Shown: positions 7,190 to 15,067 of the stretch, one piece after another
Layout of the letters: every line of letters starts with the position of its first letter
Position numbering within the stretch: the stretch's first letter is position 1
From: Bacillus benzoevorans
Lineage (GTDB): Bacteria > Bacillota > Bacilli > Bacillales > Cytobacillaceae
Direction: 5' to 3'
DNA: 44,200 nucleotides
Assembly: GCF_014207535.1 (NCBI RefSeq)
Contig: NZ_JACHGK010000026.1
Span: 1 to 44,200 of the forward strand
Made by a program: the position numbers and the translations under genes
Notes under the pieces: generated by a model
Database searches by the model: none
What the model was told of the DNA's origin: nothing
What the model saw: only the letters and a program-made list of their open reading frames with translations

Positions 7190-8200
7190 TTATTTTACTG
7201 CTTCTGCCTGAACCGTTTGGGCAATTTCCACCATTTCCTTCGGTGTTAAATCATTGGAAGCAATCATATAATCTACCCCCTCGTACGTCCAAGTCAAACT
7301 GTTATCCGTGACAGCACCAATGGTGAAACCAAGGTCTACCAACTCTCCAGTCATAACCATCGGTCCGGCTGTGGCAGGAAGAATCTCTGTTTTTTCTTGC
7401 ACTAATGTAAAGGATTTTTCTCCCTCATAGGTGAGTACGACTTGCTTTCCGTCCTCCATTTTCACTTCTTTTTCACTCTTCAGGCTTGCTCCTGCTGTTT
7501 CTTCCGGATACTTCACGGTAAACGATGAATCTCCCAGCTCGGCCATGACAGTTTTATCCAGCTGGGCACCTGTCATATTTTTCTGCATGTCAAAGTCTTT
7601 GTTGTCGAAGTTGGCATCAAATTTCATATCCGTAAATTCAACTGTAACGAGCGCATTGCGATCGGTGTCCATCACTTTCACGCTGACAGGGGCCAGGTCC
7701 TTTTTACTCAGCGTAATCTCTTGGTAAGGGAGCATTCTATTGTTTTGATAACGGGTTTTTGTTTCAAAAACATAATGGTCCTTTGTTGCGGTGAATTTCG
7801 CTTCTTTATCTTCAATAATATCCATGGCCAGCGACTCGAATAAATAGGCTTGACTGCTGTTTTGCGGCCAGTCACTTTGGAACTTAAAGCTTTTATTTAG
7901 TGCCGGTGTTAAAACAAAGACACCTTCATCATTACGCAAAATCATCTGGCTCTGATCCTTTTGTGCGTTTTTTAGATCAACACGATAGAAATCAGGCCTT
8001 TTATGCCAGATTTCCACATCATACGTATGCGGCTCCGACCCCATCTGCAGTGTCATTTTCGCTTTCACCTTATACCCTGCCAGCTTATCTAGCTTCCCTT
8101 CCAGTGTCTTGACAACGTCTGTCTGAGATTTTTCCCCGCACGCAGCTAATAAAAGAACAGCCAGAAGCAGTGCCAGAAGCATAAATAACCTTTTCTTCAT
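7190..8200 (-). CDS. ydcC: YdcC-type LolA-like lipoprotein
   Basis: A 336-residue lipoprotein. The N-terminus has a KKR stretch, a hydrophobic core and a lipobox LLAAC (Cys near residue 21), so it should be lipidated and face outside. The rest is a LolA/LppX-like beta-sheet fold (segments such as KVKAKMTLQMGSEPHTYDVEIW), ending in a compact helical-beta domain like DUF4367. B. subtilis YdcC is similar in length and is associated with sporulation; the exact role is not settled. I chose the ATG giving MKKRLFML with AAGGGG upstream; the longer frame adds 16 residues before the signal peptide. Flanked upstream by repeats A and B. Confidence 0.87.
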   Translation of the reverse strand: MKKRLFMLLALLLAVLLLAACGEKSQTDVVKTLEGKLDKLAGYKVKAKMTLQMGSEPHTYDVEIWHKRPDFYRVDLKNAQKDQSQMILRNDEGVFVLTPALNKSFKFQSDWPQNSSQAYLFESLAMDIIEDKEAKFTATKDHYVFETKTRYQNNRMLPYQEITLSKKDLAPVSVKVMDTDRNALVTVEFTDMKFDANFDNKDFDMQKNMTGAQLDKTVMAELGDSSFTVKYPEETAGASLKSEKEVKMEDGKQVVLTYEGEKSFTLVQEKTEILPATAGPMVMTGELVDLGFTIGAVTDNSLTWTYEGVDYMIASNDLTPKEMVEIAQTVQAEAVK

Positions 8201-8243
8201 TCCTTCAACCCCTTTTTGTCTCATTAATCCGTAAGAAGGAGAG

Positions 8244-8333
8244 ATCAAATTCGCCCCGTCGAATTTGCGCCCGATTTTTTTCGAGCTCGCTCGAAAAATT
8301 TCCTTTGAAAAATCGAAGCATCCGCCGGAGGCC
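8244..8333 (-). repeat. Structured intergenic repeat family A, copy 2
   Basis: From ATCAAATTCGCCCCGTC to CCGGAGGCC. Same layout as copy 1, with the second stem TTTTCGAGC/GCTCGAAAA. It lies just upstream of ydcC, so it would be in the ydcC leader if the transcript starts further up. Confidence 0.8.
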
Positions 8334-8433
8334 TAACTTCATTCAGCCAGGGTTTGAATCCCCACTGAATCGGAAAACTATTTTGCATTCATCCCCCACT
8401 TACAGAAGTGGAGGACTTCTGCTGAATGAAGTT
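8334..8433. repeat. Inverted-repeat-bounded element B, copy 2
   Basis: The ends AACTTCATTCAGC and GCTGAATGAAGTT are the same as copy 1 (5537-5639). The right-hand inner segment GAGGACTTCTGCTGAATGAAG is shared; the middle is diverged. It directly follows repeat A copy 2. Confidence 0.75.
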
Positions 8434-8437
8434 GAAA

Positions 8438-8486
8438 AGCTGTCATGACCTTGCCTGTTCATGTGTTTTTTACAGGCCTGACAGCT
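8438..8486 (-). other. Long hairpin downstream of acpS
   Basis: AGCTGTCA / TGACAGCT form the outer stem, with an inner GCCTGT/ACAGGC stem. On the minus strand TTTT follows. It could be a back-up terminator behind the one at 8604-8664. The remaining bases between 8487 and 8603 hold nothing I recognise. Confidence 0.4.
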
Positions 8487-8603
8487 AGACAAGGAAAAAG
8501 CAGGCGGAGTGCGATCGGATGAAACACCATATTCAAGCTGCCTGGTCTTGTCTCTCCTATTGCATTATGAATATATGAGACAACCACCTGTAATATGACG
8601 AAC

Positions 8604-8664
8604 GAAAAAAGTGCCTTTGCTAATTTTAAAGAGAGGAAATGAGACCTGTATAAGAGAAAGGCAC
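8604..8664 (-). terminator. Terminator after acpS
   Basis: On the minus strand GTGCCTTT, a long loop of about 38 nt and AAAGGCAC are followed by TTTTTT. The loop is long for an intrinsic terminator, but the stem and U-tract fit. Confidence 0.5.
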
Positions 8665-8710
8665 CAGTCCTTTTACGAAAAAAAAGCTGTGGCGCCGGAT
8701 GCCTTACATG

Positions 8711-9064
8711 TTATATTTTTTCAATGATAACCTGCGCCACGGCATAGTCCAAACTATGCGAAATGGACAGATGAACCCCTTCCTGCAGCGGTCTTGTGAT
8801 TGCCGGCTTTCCCTTTTCATCATTCTCTACCTGAATATCAAGAAAAGATAGCTGCGTGCCGATCCCCGTACCATACGCTTTGGCAAATGCCTCCTTAGCA
8901 GCGAATCTTCCCGCTAAATATTCAATCTGTCTTTTTCCACTTAATTGTTCATATATTTCTTTTTCAAATGAAGTCAGGATCCGATCGGCAAACTTTTTCT
9001 GCCGAGCGCTTACTTTTTCAATCCGCTCCAATTCCACAATATCTATCCCAATTCCAACGATCAT
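8711..9064 (-). CDS. acpS: Holo-[acyl-carrier-protein] synthase
   Basis: A 117-residue AcpS-type 4'-phosphopantetheinyl transferase, which moves phosphopantetheine from CoA to a serine of ACP for fatty acid synthesis. Both signature blocks are present: GIGIDIVELERIEK at the N-terminus (metal-binding Asp) and FAAKEAFAKAYGTGIG in the middle (catalytic Glu/Lys). The HLSISHSLDYA segment closes the active site. ATG start with AAAGGAAG upstream. It is divergent from the rhomboid gene ydcA, with a 144-nt shared upstream region. Confidence 0.97.
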   Translation of the reverse strand: MIVGIGIDIVELERIEKVSARQKKFADRILTSFEKEIYEQLSGKRQIEYLAGRFAAKEAFAKAYGTGIGTQLSFLDIQVENDEKGKPAITRPLQEGVHLSISHSLDYAVAQVIIEKI

Positions 9065-9208
9065 CGTCTAACTTCCTTTATTTGATTTTTCTTTTGAACT
9101 GCTTTTAAACGTAATATTAGCATATGTATAGTTGAACAACCATGTTTAGCTGCAGCAGAGTCTCTGTGTTATCATTGTTCTAAGCAATTTTGCAGGAGGT
9201 TATTAAAC

Positions 9209-9796
9209 TTGTTCACTAGGACTGAAAGCTTAAAGGAGTTTATCCGTTTTTATCCGGTTATTACCGCGATCCTTCTTATTCATCTTGTACTGTATTTGCT
9301 GACTGTCTTGCCGCTATTCCCCAATCAATGGTTTTTCGAACTATTTTCCGGCGTTAATTTGTTTATTATGCAAGGAGAAATCTGGCGGATTATTACCCCT
9401 ATATTTATGCATAACGGATTCTCTCATTTCTTATTTAACAGTTTCTCACTTGTGATATTCGGACCAGCTTTAGAAAAAATGATCGGCCCCATAAGGTTTA
9501 CCGTCGTCTATTTAGTAACAGGAATCTCAGCAAATGTGGCCACACTCTTTTTAGAACCGCTTACTTATATGCATGTCGGCTCCAGCGGGGCGATTTTTGG
9601 AATTTTTGGCTATTACATCAGTATCCTCATTCGGCAAAAGCACCGGATGGCAAAGGAAAACAAACAGCTGCTGATTACCATTACAGTCATCAGTGTCATT
9701 ATGACCTTCGTTCAGCCGCAGATTAATGTAACGGCCCATCTTTTCGGTTTGATTTCCGGCTTTCTTATTGGATTGCTTTCTTTGCAAAAAAAATAG
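9209..9796 (+). CDS. ydcA: Rhomboid family intramembrane serine protease
   Basis: A 195-residue six-helix rhomboid. The WR motif (EIWRIITPIFMH), conserved Asn77 in HFLFNSFSL, catalytic Ser126 in GSSGAIFG and catalytic His177 in TAHLFG are all in place, so it should be an active membrane protease. The start is TTG, 9 nt after GCAGGAGG. It is the only plus-strand gene in this conserved block, as in B. subtilis (YdcA). The substrate is unknown. It is followed by a terminator shared with ydbT, which converges on it. Confidence 0.9.
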   Translation: MFTRTESLKEFIRFYPVITAILLIHLVLYLLTVLPLFPNQWFFELFSGVNLFIMQGEIWRIITPIFMHNGFSHFLFNSFSLVIFGPALEKMIGPIRFTVVYLVTGISANVATLFLEPLTYMHVGSSGAIFGIFGYYISILIRQKHRMAKENKQLLITITVISVIMTFVQPQINVTAHLFGLISGFLIGLLSLQKK

Positions 9797-9811
9797 AGCT
9801 GTTTACACAAG

Positions 9812-9848
9812 AAAAGTCAGATGCTGCATGCGAGAATCTGACTTTTTT
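9812..9848. terminator. Bidirectional terminator between ydcA and ydbT
   Basis: AAAAGTCAGAT / ATCTGACTTTT is a perfect 11-bp stem with T-runs on both strands, between two convergent genes. Confidence 0.85.
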
Positions 9849-9852
9849 TGCT

Positions 9853-11304
9853 TCATATTATATTGTCCTGATGGCGGCTGTACCAGTGATAAATTTTCAT
9901 TCCGGCAATCGCCTCTAAATCGTTCACCGTACCTCCAGATCCTCCAATTCCGGATATGATAGTTGCTTGGACAGTGGCCAGCCCTTGCCTTTTTTGAAAA
10001 TAATTTTTCTGTATCGATAATGTCTGAATTTTATTCCTTTTCATCATCACTGTATTCTTAATGATTCCCCTGTAGGTCAATGTTAACTGTACATCATTTA
10101 CACTCCAACCCGCGTCCTTATACTTCCAGTGGGCCCAAACTGCCGTAAGGGGAATAAGCAAGAGCGAAAGCCAGCCCCATGGCCGGAAGAAAATGACGGC
10201 ACCCAGCACGAGGAGGATCGGGAAAAGTAGTCCGCGGAACATATACCTTCTCCATGCCCTTTTAGGGACAGACACCACTTCCGGATGCAAATCATAATCA
10301 GGCAGAATAGAATGCAGCAATTCAGGGATTTTCCGTTTTTTCACGATGGGCAGAACCATAATCGTTGACTTCGATTCTTTATCGATTGATCCGCCGGCGC
10401 TTTCTACATACACCGTCGCCAGACGCAGCGGCTGCCTGATGAGATTTTCGCTGATGCGGATGCCTTGAATGCGGTTGATGGGAATTGTTATTTGCCTTTT
10501 CTCCAATAACCCTCTTGAAATAATCAAGTCACCTTCAACCTTTTGTACAGTAAAATTCGCATACTTCAACAATGTACTGATAAACGCCAGTATCCATGCC
10601 ACGAGAAAGACCAGCAGCGCCGCCAGACTGACAAAGACGATGCCATTGGCAATGAAGTGCTGAAACTCATTGTATACTTTTTTATAGGGGATCAATTCAT
10701 CGAATTGAAAGATAAAGGCAACTATCGCTGACAGGATAACGCCTGCTCCTCCGGATGTTGTCGCTAATAATACAAGCTGGGATGGCGTGATATGATAGAG
10801 GCTCGCCCTTTCCTCCGGAACCTCTTCATCCCTTGTTCGCATGGCATCCTTCCCGTTTTTCACAAGTGACAAAGTCTCTTGTATCGCCCGTGCTTCTTCT
10901 TTCGTAATCGCAGTCAGCACCGCCTCAGCCTCCCCAAGACTGGTCGATCCTGCTGTTTCCACTTTCACCTTCACCAAGCCGAACATCCGCTGCAATACCC
11001 CTTCTGAAAAATCAAGGCTTTGAATTCTTTCAAATGGGATATAGCGTTTCTTTTTCACAAAGATGCCGGATTCAATGCGCAGCTCCCCTTCTTCAATCCG
11101 GTATGTATACCGCATCCAGGTCAGAATACCGCTAATCAATGGAAAGATGATGGACATTGCTGCTACAATATAAAACCAATACCGGTCTCCATCTCCATTT
11201 CTCCCCACCACAAAAAGGAGGACAAAGGGAAGAATCATTTCCTTAATTTGCTTCAAAGTGTTGGCCACAGCCGATATGGGATGAAGCCGTTTCCGCTCAG
11301 ACAT
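9853..11304 (-). CDS. ydbT: Membrane protein with repeated bPH2 domains, YdbT type
   Basis: About 483 residues, close to B. subtilis YdbT. It has paired transmembrane helices (around residues 25-60, 185-245 and 365-390), each followed by a bacterial PH (DUF304/bPH_2) domain. Examples are RIEEGELRIESGIFVKKKRYIPFERIQ, then VEGDLIISRGLLEKRQITIPINRIQ, and a third partial unit at the C-terminus. YdbS-YdbT belong to the sigma-W regulon in B. subtilis and have been linked to resistance against bacteriocins. I chose the second in-frame ATG because AAGGGTGG is 9 nt upstream of it. The start overlaps the ydbS end by 8 nt, indicating coupling. Confidence 0.88.
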   Translation of the reverse strand: MSERKRLHPISAVANTLKQIKEMILPFVLLFVVGRNGDGDRYWFYIVAAMSIIFPLISGILTWMRYTYRIEEGELRIESGIFVKKKRYIPFERIQSLDFSEGVLQRMFGLVKVKVETAGSTSLGEAEAVLTAITKEEARAIQETLSLVKNGKDAMRTRDEEVPEERASLYHITPSQLVLLATTSGGAGVILSAIVAFIFQFDELIPYKKVYNEFQHFIANGIVFVSLAALLVFLVAWILAFISTLLKYANFTVQKVEGDLIISRGLLEKRQITIPINRIQGIRISENLIRQPLRLATVYVESAGGSIDKESKSTIMVLPIVKKRKIPELLHSILPDYDLHPEVVSVPKRAWRRYMFRGLLFPILLVLGAVIFFRPWGWLSLLLIPLTAVWAHWKYKDAGWSVNDVQLTLTYRGIIKNTVMMKRNKIQTLSIQKNYFQKRQGLATVQATIISGIGGSGGTVNDLEAIAGMKIYHWYSRHQDNII

Positions 11305-11776
11305 CTTCATCCGCCACCCTTGCCAGCCTCGAGATGAAGACCCTCATTTCCTCCGCTTCCTCATTATCCAAAGCGGGGATTTCATGGACCGTCGCAGCGG
11401 TTGAAATGGTTACAGAAGCCAGATTGTATTTACGCAAAAGTGGTCCCTGCTTCGTGTCCACATGCTGTACCCGAACCATCGGAACGAGCGTCCGGGTAAC
11501 AATAAACATCCCATGCTGCAGTTCAATTTCTTGTTCCCTCACCTCATACCGCCACCGCTTCCAGCGCAGCTTTGGAAAAATAAATACGGAAAAAACAACA
11601 GTTAAAATAAATAATATGATAGCTGCAGCACTAATCCACACCAGCCAGTCAAAGATCAATGTAAAGACAATAATTCCTCCTGCAATAAGCAGAAAAAAGG
11701 CTGAAATAATGGCGCCCGAAATCCTCCAGACAATCAATGCTTTCTGAGAAATTCTCTTTCTTGGTTCAGCTAACAT
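11297..11776 (-). CDS. ydbS: PH-domain membrane protein, YdbS type
   Basis: 159 residues, the same length as B. subtilis YdbS. Two transmembrane helices (about residues 18-65) are followed by one bPH_2 domain (RYEVREQEIELQHGMFIVTRTLVPMVRVQHVDTKQGPL). It probably works with YdbT as a membrane complex. I chose the ATG giving MLAEPRKRIS because AGGGGG sits 6 nt upstream; the longer frame adds 10 residues. Repeat A copy 3 ends only 25 nt upstream of this start and would be in the leader of the operon. Confidence 0.88.
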   Translation of the reverse strand: MLAEPRKRISQKALIVWRISGAIISAFFLLIAGGIIVFTLIFDWLVWISAAAIILFILTVVFSVFIFPKLRWKRWRYEVREQEIELQHGMFIVTRTLVPMVRVQHVDTKQGPLLRKYNLASVTISTAATVHEIPALDNEEAEEMRVFISRLARVADEDV

Positions 11777-11801
11777 CCTGCACCCCCTGATTCTTCTACA
11801 A

Positions 11802-11894
11802 ATCAAATTCGCCCCGTCGAATTTGCGTCCGGTTTTTTTCGAGCCCGCTCGAAAAATTTCCTTTAAAAAATCCGAGGCATCCGCCGGAGGCTTA
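11802..11894 (-). repeat. Structured intergenic repeat family A, copy 3
   Basis: From ATCAAATTCGCCCCGTC to CCGGAGGCTT. It matches copies 1 and 2 through the GCATCCGCCGGAGGC end but is not followed by element B, so A and B are separable modules. It lies immediately upstream of the ydbS ribosome binding site. Confidence 0.8.
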
Positions 11895-12030
11895 AAAACT
11901 TATTGCTATATGTACGTAATATACTTTCATAAAGTTTCAAAATTCGAGGCGTCATTGATGCCCCAAATTTTGCGAAAAACCTTCATGCTTCGGTACGCTC
12001 TTTCTTTAATTCCCCCCCAGATACAAACGA

Positions 12031-12056
12031 ATGCACGGGATTACATTCCCGTGCAT
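12031..12056. other. Perfect hairpin in cshA-ydbS gap
   Basis: ATGCACGGGA / TCCCGTGCAT is a perfect 10-bp stem with a 6-nt loop. Neither side has a convincing T-run. It may be the end of the cshA transcript or part of a degenerate repeat. Confidence 0.45.
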
Positions 12057-12097
12057 CATCTTCAAAGGTTAAGTATAAGGTTTCTGAATTTAGACCG

Positions 12098-12254
12098 GTG
12101 TCTAGCTACAGCGCCTAGCGTCTAGTGTACTTCACCCTCCCTCCCTACGATAAGTCAACATCGAATTGCACTATTGTGCTCTTCGTGTTTCCTTTATCTC
12201 AGTCGGGATGGCTCCAGTCCATACGCCGCTGGGCAAGGCGCTTCCGCTTTTCTT
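12098..12254 (-). repeat. Bacillus-type intergenic repeat abutting cshA stop
   Basis: On the minus strand it begins AAGAAAAGCGGAAGCGCC one base after the cshA stop codon. It runs through GACTGAGATAAAGGAAACACG and GTTGACTTATCGTAGGG and ends CTAGGCGCTGTAGCTAGACA. I recognise this end-to-end pattern as a repeat common in intergenic regions of Bacillus and Geobacillus genomes, from memory. Its ends are partly complementary (GCGCC...GGCGC). Confidence 0.7.
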
Positions 12255-12255
12255 A

Positions 12256-13731
12256 TTACCGATAACTATTTGATTTTGATTTGTATTGTGAGTTGTTTGG
12301 ACGTTTTCCGCCATGACTTTGGCCTGAGCGTGATTTAACCGGTGTTCTCTTGCGGTTATAAGAATCATAGCCGCCGCGTTTACGATCATCCGGTTTGCGA
12401 TCCCGTTTAGACGGAAGCGGTTTTTCTTCGGTCAAAACAACTGGTGTGTTATCAGGTTCTTTTGTCAGCATTTTAAGAACCGCTGCTACTACAGTTGAAG
12501 GATCGTGTTCTGATAAAAGTTCATCGGCAAGTTGTTTGTAATATTGCAGATTATTAGAGTCAATCGTCTGTACGATTTTCTCCATTGCCGCTCTTTGTTG
12601 TCCTTCTAATGCTTCATCCAATGTTGGCGGCTGCATGCGCTCCATTTTTCTTCTTGTTGTTCTTTCCACTACATGTAAGTAAGATTTTTCCCTTGGTGTA
12701 ATGAACGTCATCGCCACACCTTGTTTACCTGCACGACCGGTACGTCCAATCCGGTGAACGTAGCTTTCAGGATCCTGTGGAATATCGAAGTTATATACAT
12801 GTGTCACACCTGAGATATCAAGACCGCGGGCCGCTACATCTGTTGCTACCAGCACATCAATAGAGCCTTCCTTAAACTTGCGTAAAACAGACATACGTTT
12901 CGCCTGGCTTAAATCGCCGTGAATTCCTTCAGCATTATAACCGCGGAGATTTAATGCCTCTGAAAGTTCATCCACTCTTCTTTTTGTGCGTCCAAAAATA
13001 ATCGATAATTCAGGTGACTGAATATCAAGCAGTCTCGTTAAAATATCAAACTTATTCTTTTCTTGAACTTCCAGATAATACTGATCAATGGCAGAAACCG
13101 TTACTTCTTTTGTTTTCACCCGAACAACCTGCGGCTCCCTCATAAACCGTTCCGCCATCCGCTGGATTGGAGCAGGCATCGTAGCTGAGAATAACAGGGT
13201 TTGATGCTCTTCCGGGATTTGTGCAAGAATCGCTTCGATATCTTCAATAAATCCCATATTCAGCATTTCATCTGCTTCATCCAAAACAACCGTATGAACA
13301 TGATCCAGACGGATTGTTTTACGATTTATATGATCCAACAAGCGTCCTGGTGTTCCAACAATAATATGCGGATGGTTTTTCAAAGCACGGATTTGACGAT
13401 TAATATCCTGTCCTCCATAAATCGCTAACACACGCGCTCTTTTTCCGTAACCGATTTTATATAACTCTTCTGATACTTGGATCGCAAGTTCACGTGTCGG
13501 TGCAATAACGATTCCTTGGATAAAGTCCTTATCTTTATCAACCTTATCAATCATCGGTACACCAAATGCAGTCGTTTTACCCGTTCCAGTCTGCGCCTGG
13601 CCAATCAAGTCTTTATTGGCAAGACTAAGTGGAATCGTTTCAGCCTGAATAGGCGTCGCCTCTTCAAAGCCCATTCTTTTCAGTGACTTCATCGTTGCTG
13701 CACTAATACCTAATTCTTCAAATTTTGTCAA
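12256..13731 (-). CDS. cshA: DEAD-box RNA helicase CshA
   Basis: About 491 residues (B. subtilis CshA 494). Present are the Q motif (GFEEATPIQ), Walker A AQTGTGKT, PTRELA, GTPGR, DEAD (VVLDEADEM), SAT (LLFSATM) and the second RecA domain ending HRIGRTGRAG. After about residue 370 come the CshA-specific C-terminal domain and a basic, Arg/Lys/Gly/Ser-rich disordered tail. CshA unwinds RNA and works with the degradosome and ribosome assembly, especially in the cold. I chose TTG (LTKFEELGIS) because AAGGAG is about 9 nt upstream; an ATG three codons earlier at 13740 has only 1 nt spacing. The intergenic repeat starts right after the stop codon. Confidence 0.94.
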   Translation of the reverse strand: MTKFEELGISAATMKSLKRMGFEEATPIQAETIPLSLANKDLIGQAQTGTGKTTAFGVPMIDKVDKDKDFIQGIVIAPTRELAIQVSEELYKIGYGKRARVLAIYGGQDINRQIRALKNHPHIIVGTPGRLLDHINRKTIRLDHVHTVVLDEADEMLNMGFIEDIEAILAQIPEEHQTLLFSATMPAPIQRMAERFMREPQVVRVKTKEVTVSAIDQYYLEVQEKNKFDILTRLLDIQSPELSIIFGRTKRRVDELSEALNLRGYNAEGIHGDLSQAKRMSVLRKFKEGSIDVLVATDVAARGLDISGVTHVYNFDIPQDPESYVHRIGRTGRAGKQGVAMTFITPREKSYLHVVERTTRRKMERMQPPTLDEALEGQQRAAMEKIVQTIDSNNLQYYKQLADELLSEHDPSTVVAAVLKMLTKEPDNTPVVLTEEKPLPSKRDRKPDDRKRGGYDSYNRKRTPVKSRSGQSHGGKRPNNSQYKSKSNSYR

Positions 13732-14102
13732 TTTTCCCATTCTCCTTCTTTTCATTTGCCATGTCAATGATCAGATTCATTCAGCGTAAATTCCCATTTT
13801 TTAAAAAGAAAGAATACAACAGCGGCTAAATGACCTCCATAACAAAGCGTGTATACGTGTACTTATGTGAAGTGGCTAGTTCGATTTCTCCCGAGCCCAT
13901 ATTTTATATAATCACTGTGGAAAGGTATTCCAAGCGCAGTAATACATGTAAAAAGTGAAAAAAAGACATTCTCCAAATGGAGTAATGTCTGAGGTCGAAA
14001 GAAATTCTCTCATTGGCACTTTGTTGATAATTTTACCATTACTGCCGGCAGTTTGCAATATTAGCGCCAATTGTATCGAGAAAGGTTTTCACTTCTGTTT
14101 GA
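13732..14102. other. Long upstream region of cshA
   Basis: About 370 nt between the esterase gene and cshA. It holds the cshA ribosome site, the terminator at 13957-13990 and otherwise AT-rich sequence without a plausible gene or a riboswitch that I recognise. A long untranslated leader for cshA is possible. Confidence 0.4.
13957..13990 (-). terminator. Terminator after the esterase gene
   Basis: On the minus strand AGACATTACTCC-ATTT-GGAGAATGTCT is followed by TTTTTTC. A strong stem and U-tract about 110 nt after the esterase stop codon. Confidence 0.82.
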
Positions 14103-14816
14103 TTACCGCTCATGTAAAAATGACAGAATATTTTCGAATAAATCATTTCGTTCTTCACAATGGCAAATCAAATGCTTAGAATTTTTAATATAAAAAAGTT
14201 TTTTCGATGAAGAACAGATATGATTGTATAAATATTGCGCTGTTTTTGGAGGGACAATCCCGTCTACTTCACCCTGGGCTATAAAAGTGGGTACATTAAT
14301 TTCCGGCAGCAGCGGACGAACCTGATTCACAAGCTTGCGAAACTGGATCGTTGCCGCTAACGGGGTTTCCTTTATTTTTCGTTTATAGCGTAAAAACAGT
14401 TCATTTTCTGTCAATTTACCTTGAGATAGATCCTTAAACATTGTCCCAATATCAGCTGCAAGCTGTTTTGGATTTACATAATAAGCAGCCGCACTTAACA
14501 ACACTAATTTCTCAACCGGAAAATGAACAGTTAAATAACTGGCAATCATTCCTCCCATTGAAAAACCTACCACGTAAACCTTTTCACACGAATCAAGCAA
14601 TGCCTCTAGTTCACGTTCTGCATGACCAATCCATTCTTTATATTGCACGCCCTTCAACTGAAGTGTATCTCCATGACCGGGCAGAGTTGGCACAGCTAAT
14701 TTCCAATCTGTTTCCTTCTTTAAATATTGCACAAGTGGATCAACCTCAGACGGGGCACCCGTAAAACCATGAATACATAAACATCCGATCATCTCTGACA
14801 CCGCCATTTTAATCAA
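14103..14816 (-). CDS. Alpha/beta hydrolase, Est30-like carboxylesterase
   Basis: About 237 residues. The oxyanion segment IHGFTGAPSEV, the nucleophile elbow VGFSMGG (Ser), an acidic residue in IAQGEVDGIVPP and the final His in KNSKHLICHC outline a complete catalytic triad of the carboxylesterase family (Geobacillus Est30, B. subtilis YvaK). It likely hydrolyses short-chain esters or monoacylglycerol in the cytoplasm. The start is uncertain: the first ATG gives MIKMAVSEMIG and later ATGs are 3 and 8 codons in; no strong ribosome site decides. It forms its own unit between murF and cshA, with a terminator behind it. Confidence 0.85.
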   Translation of the reverse strand: MIKMAVSEMIGCLCIHGFTGAPSEVDPLVQYLKKETDWKLAVPTLPGHGDTLQLKGVQYKEWIGHAERELEALLDSCEKVYVVGFSMGGMIASYLTVHFPVEKLVLLSAAAYYVNPKQLAADIGTMFKDLSQGKLTENELFLRYKRKIKETPLAATIQFRKLVNQVRPLLPEINVPTFIAQGEVDGIVPPKTAQYLYNHICSSSKKLFYIKNSKHLICHCEERNDLFENILSFLHER

Positions 14817-15067
14817 AGTTAAGAATTTGTCCTATTTGTATTTTACACCCAATCGCTGAGAAAATTCTTATCTTAAGCATAAATCCGGGCAAAATTCATA
14901 GATATGACTGATTGATCCAGTGTATCTGGTAATGGAACGAGTCCAGATCAAATCCTTCCCACCTAAAAAACAAGTGGGAATGGTGTATACAGTGCCTCGA
15001 AATCATAACCATGAGGCTGCGCCGCTGGATGATGATTAAGCGGCCGGACCGTAATATAGCGTTTAAA

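Noticed and set aside
12171..12389. 72-codon minus-strand frame over the cshA end
   Set aside because: It overlaps the cshA C-terminal tail in another frame and continues into the intergenic repeat; no ribosome site.
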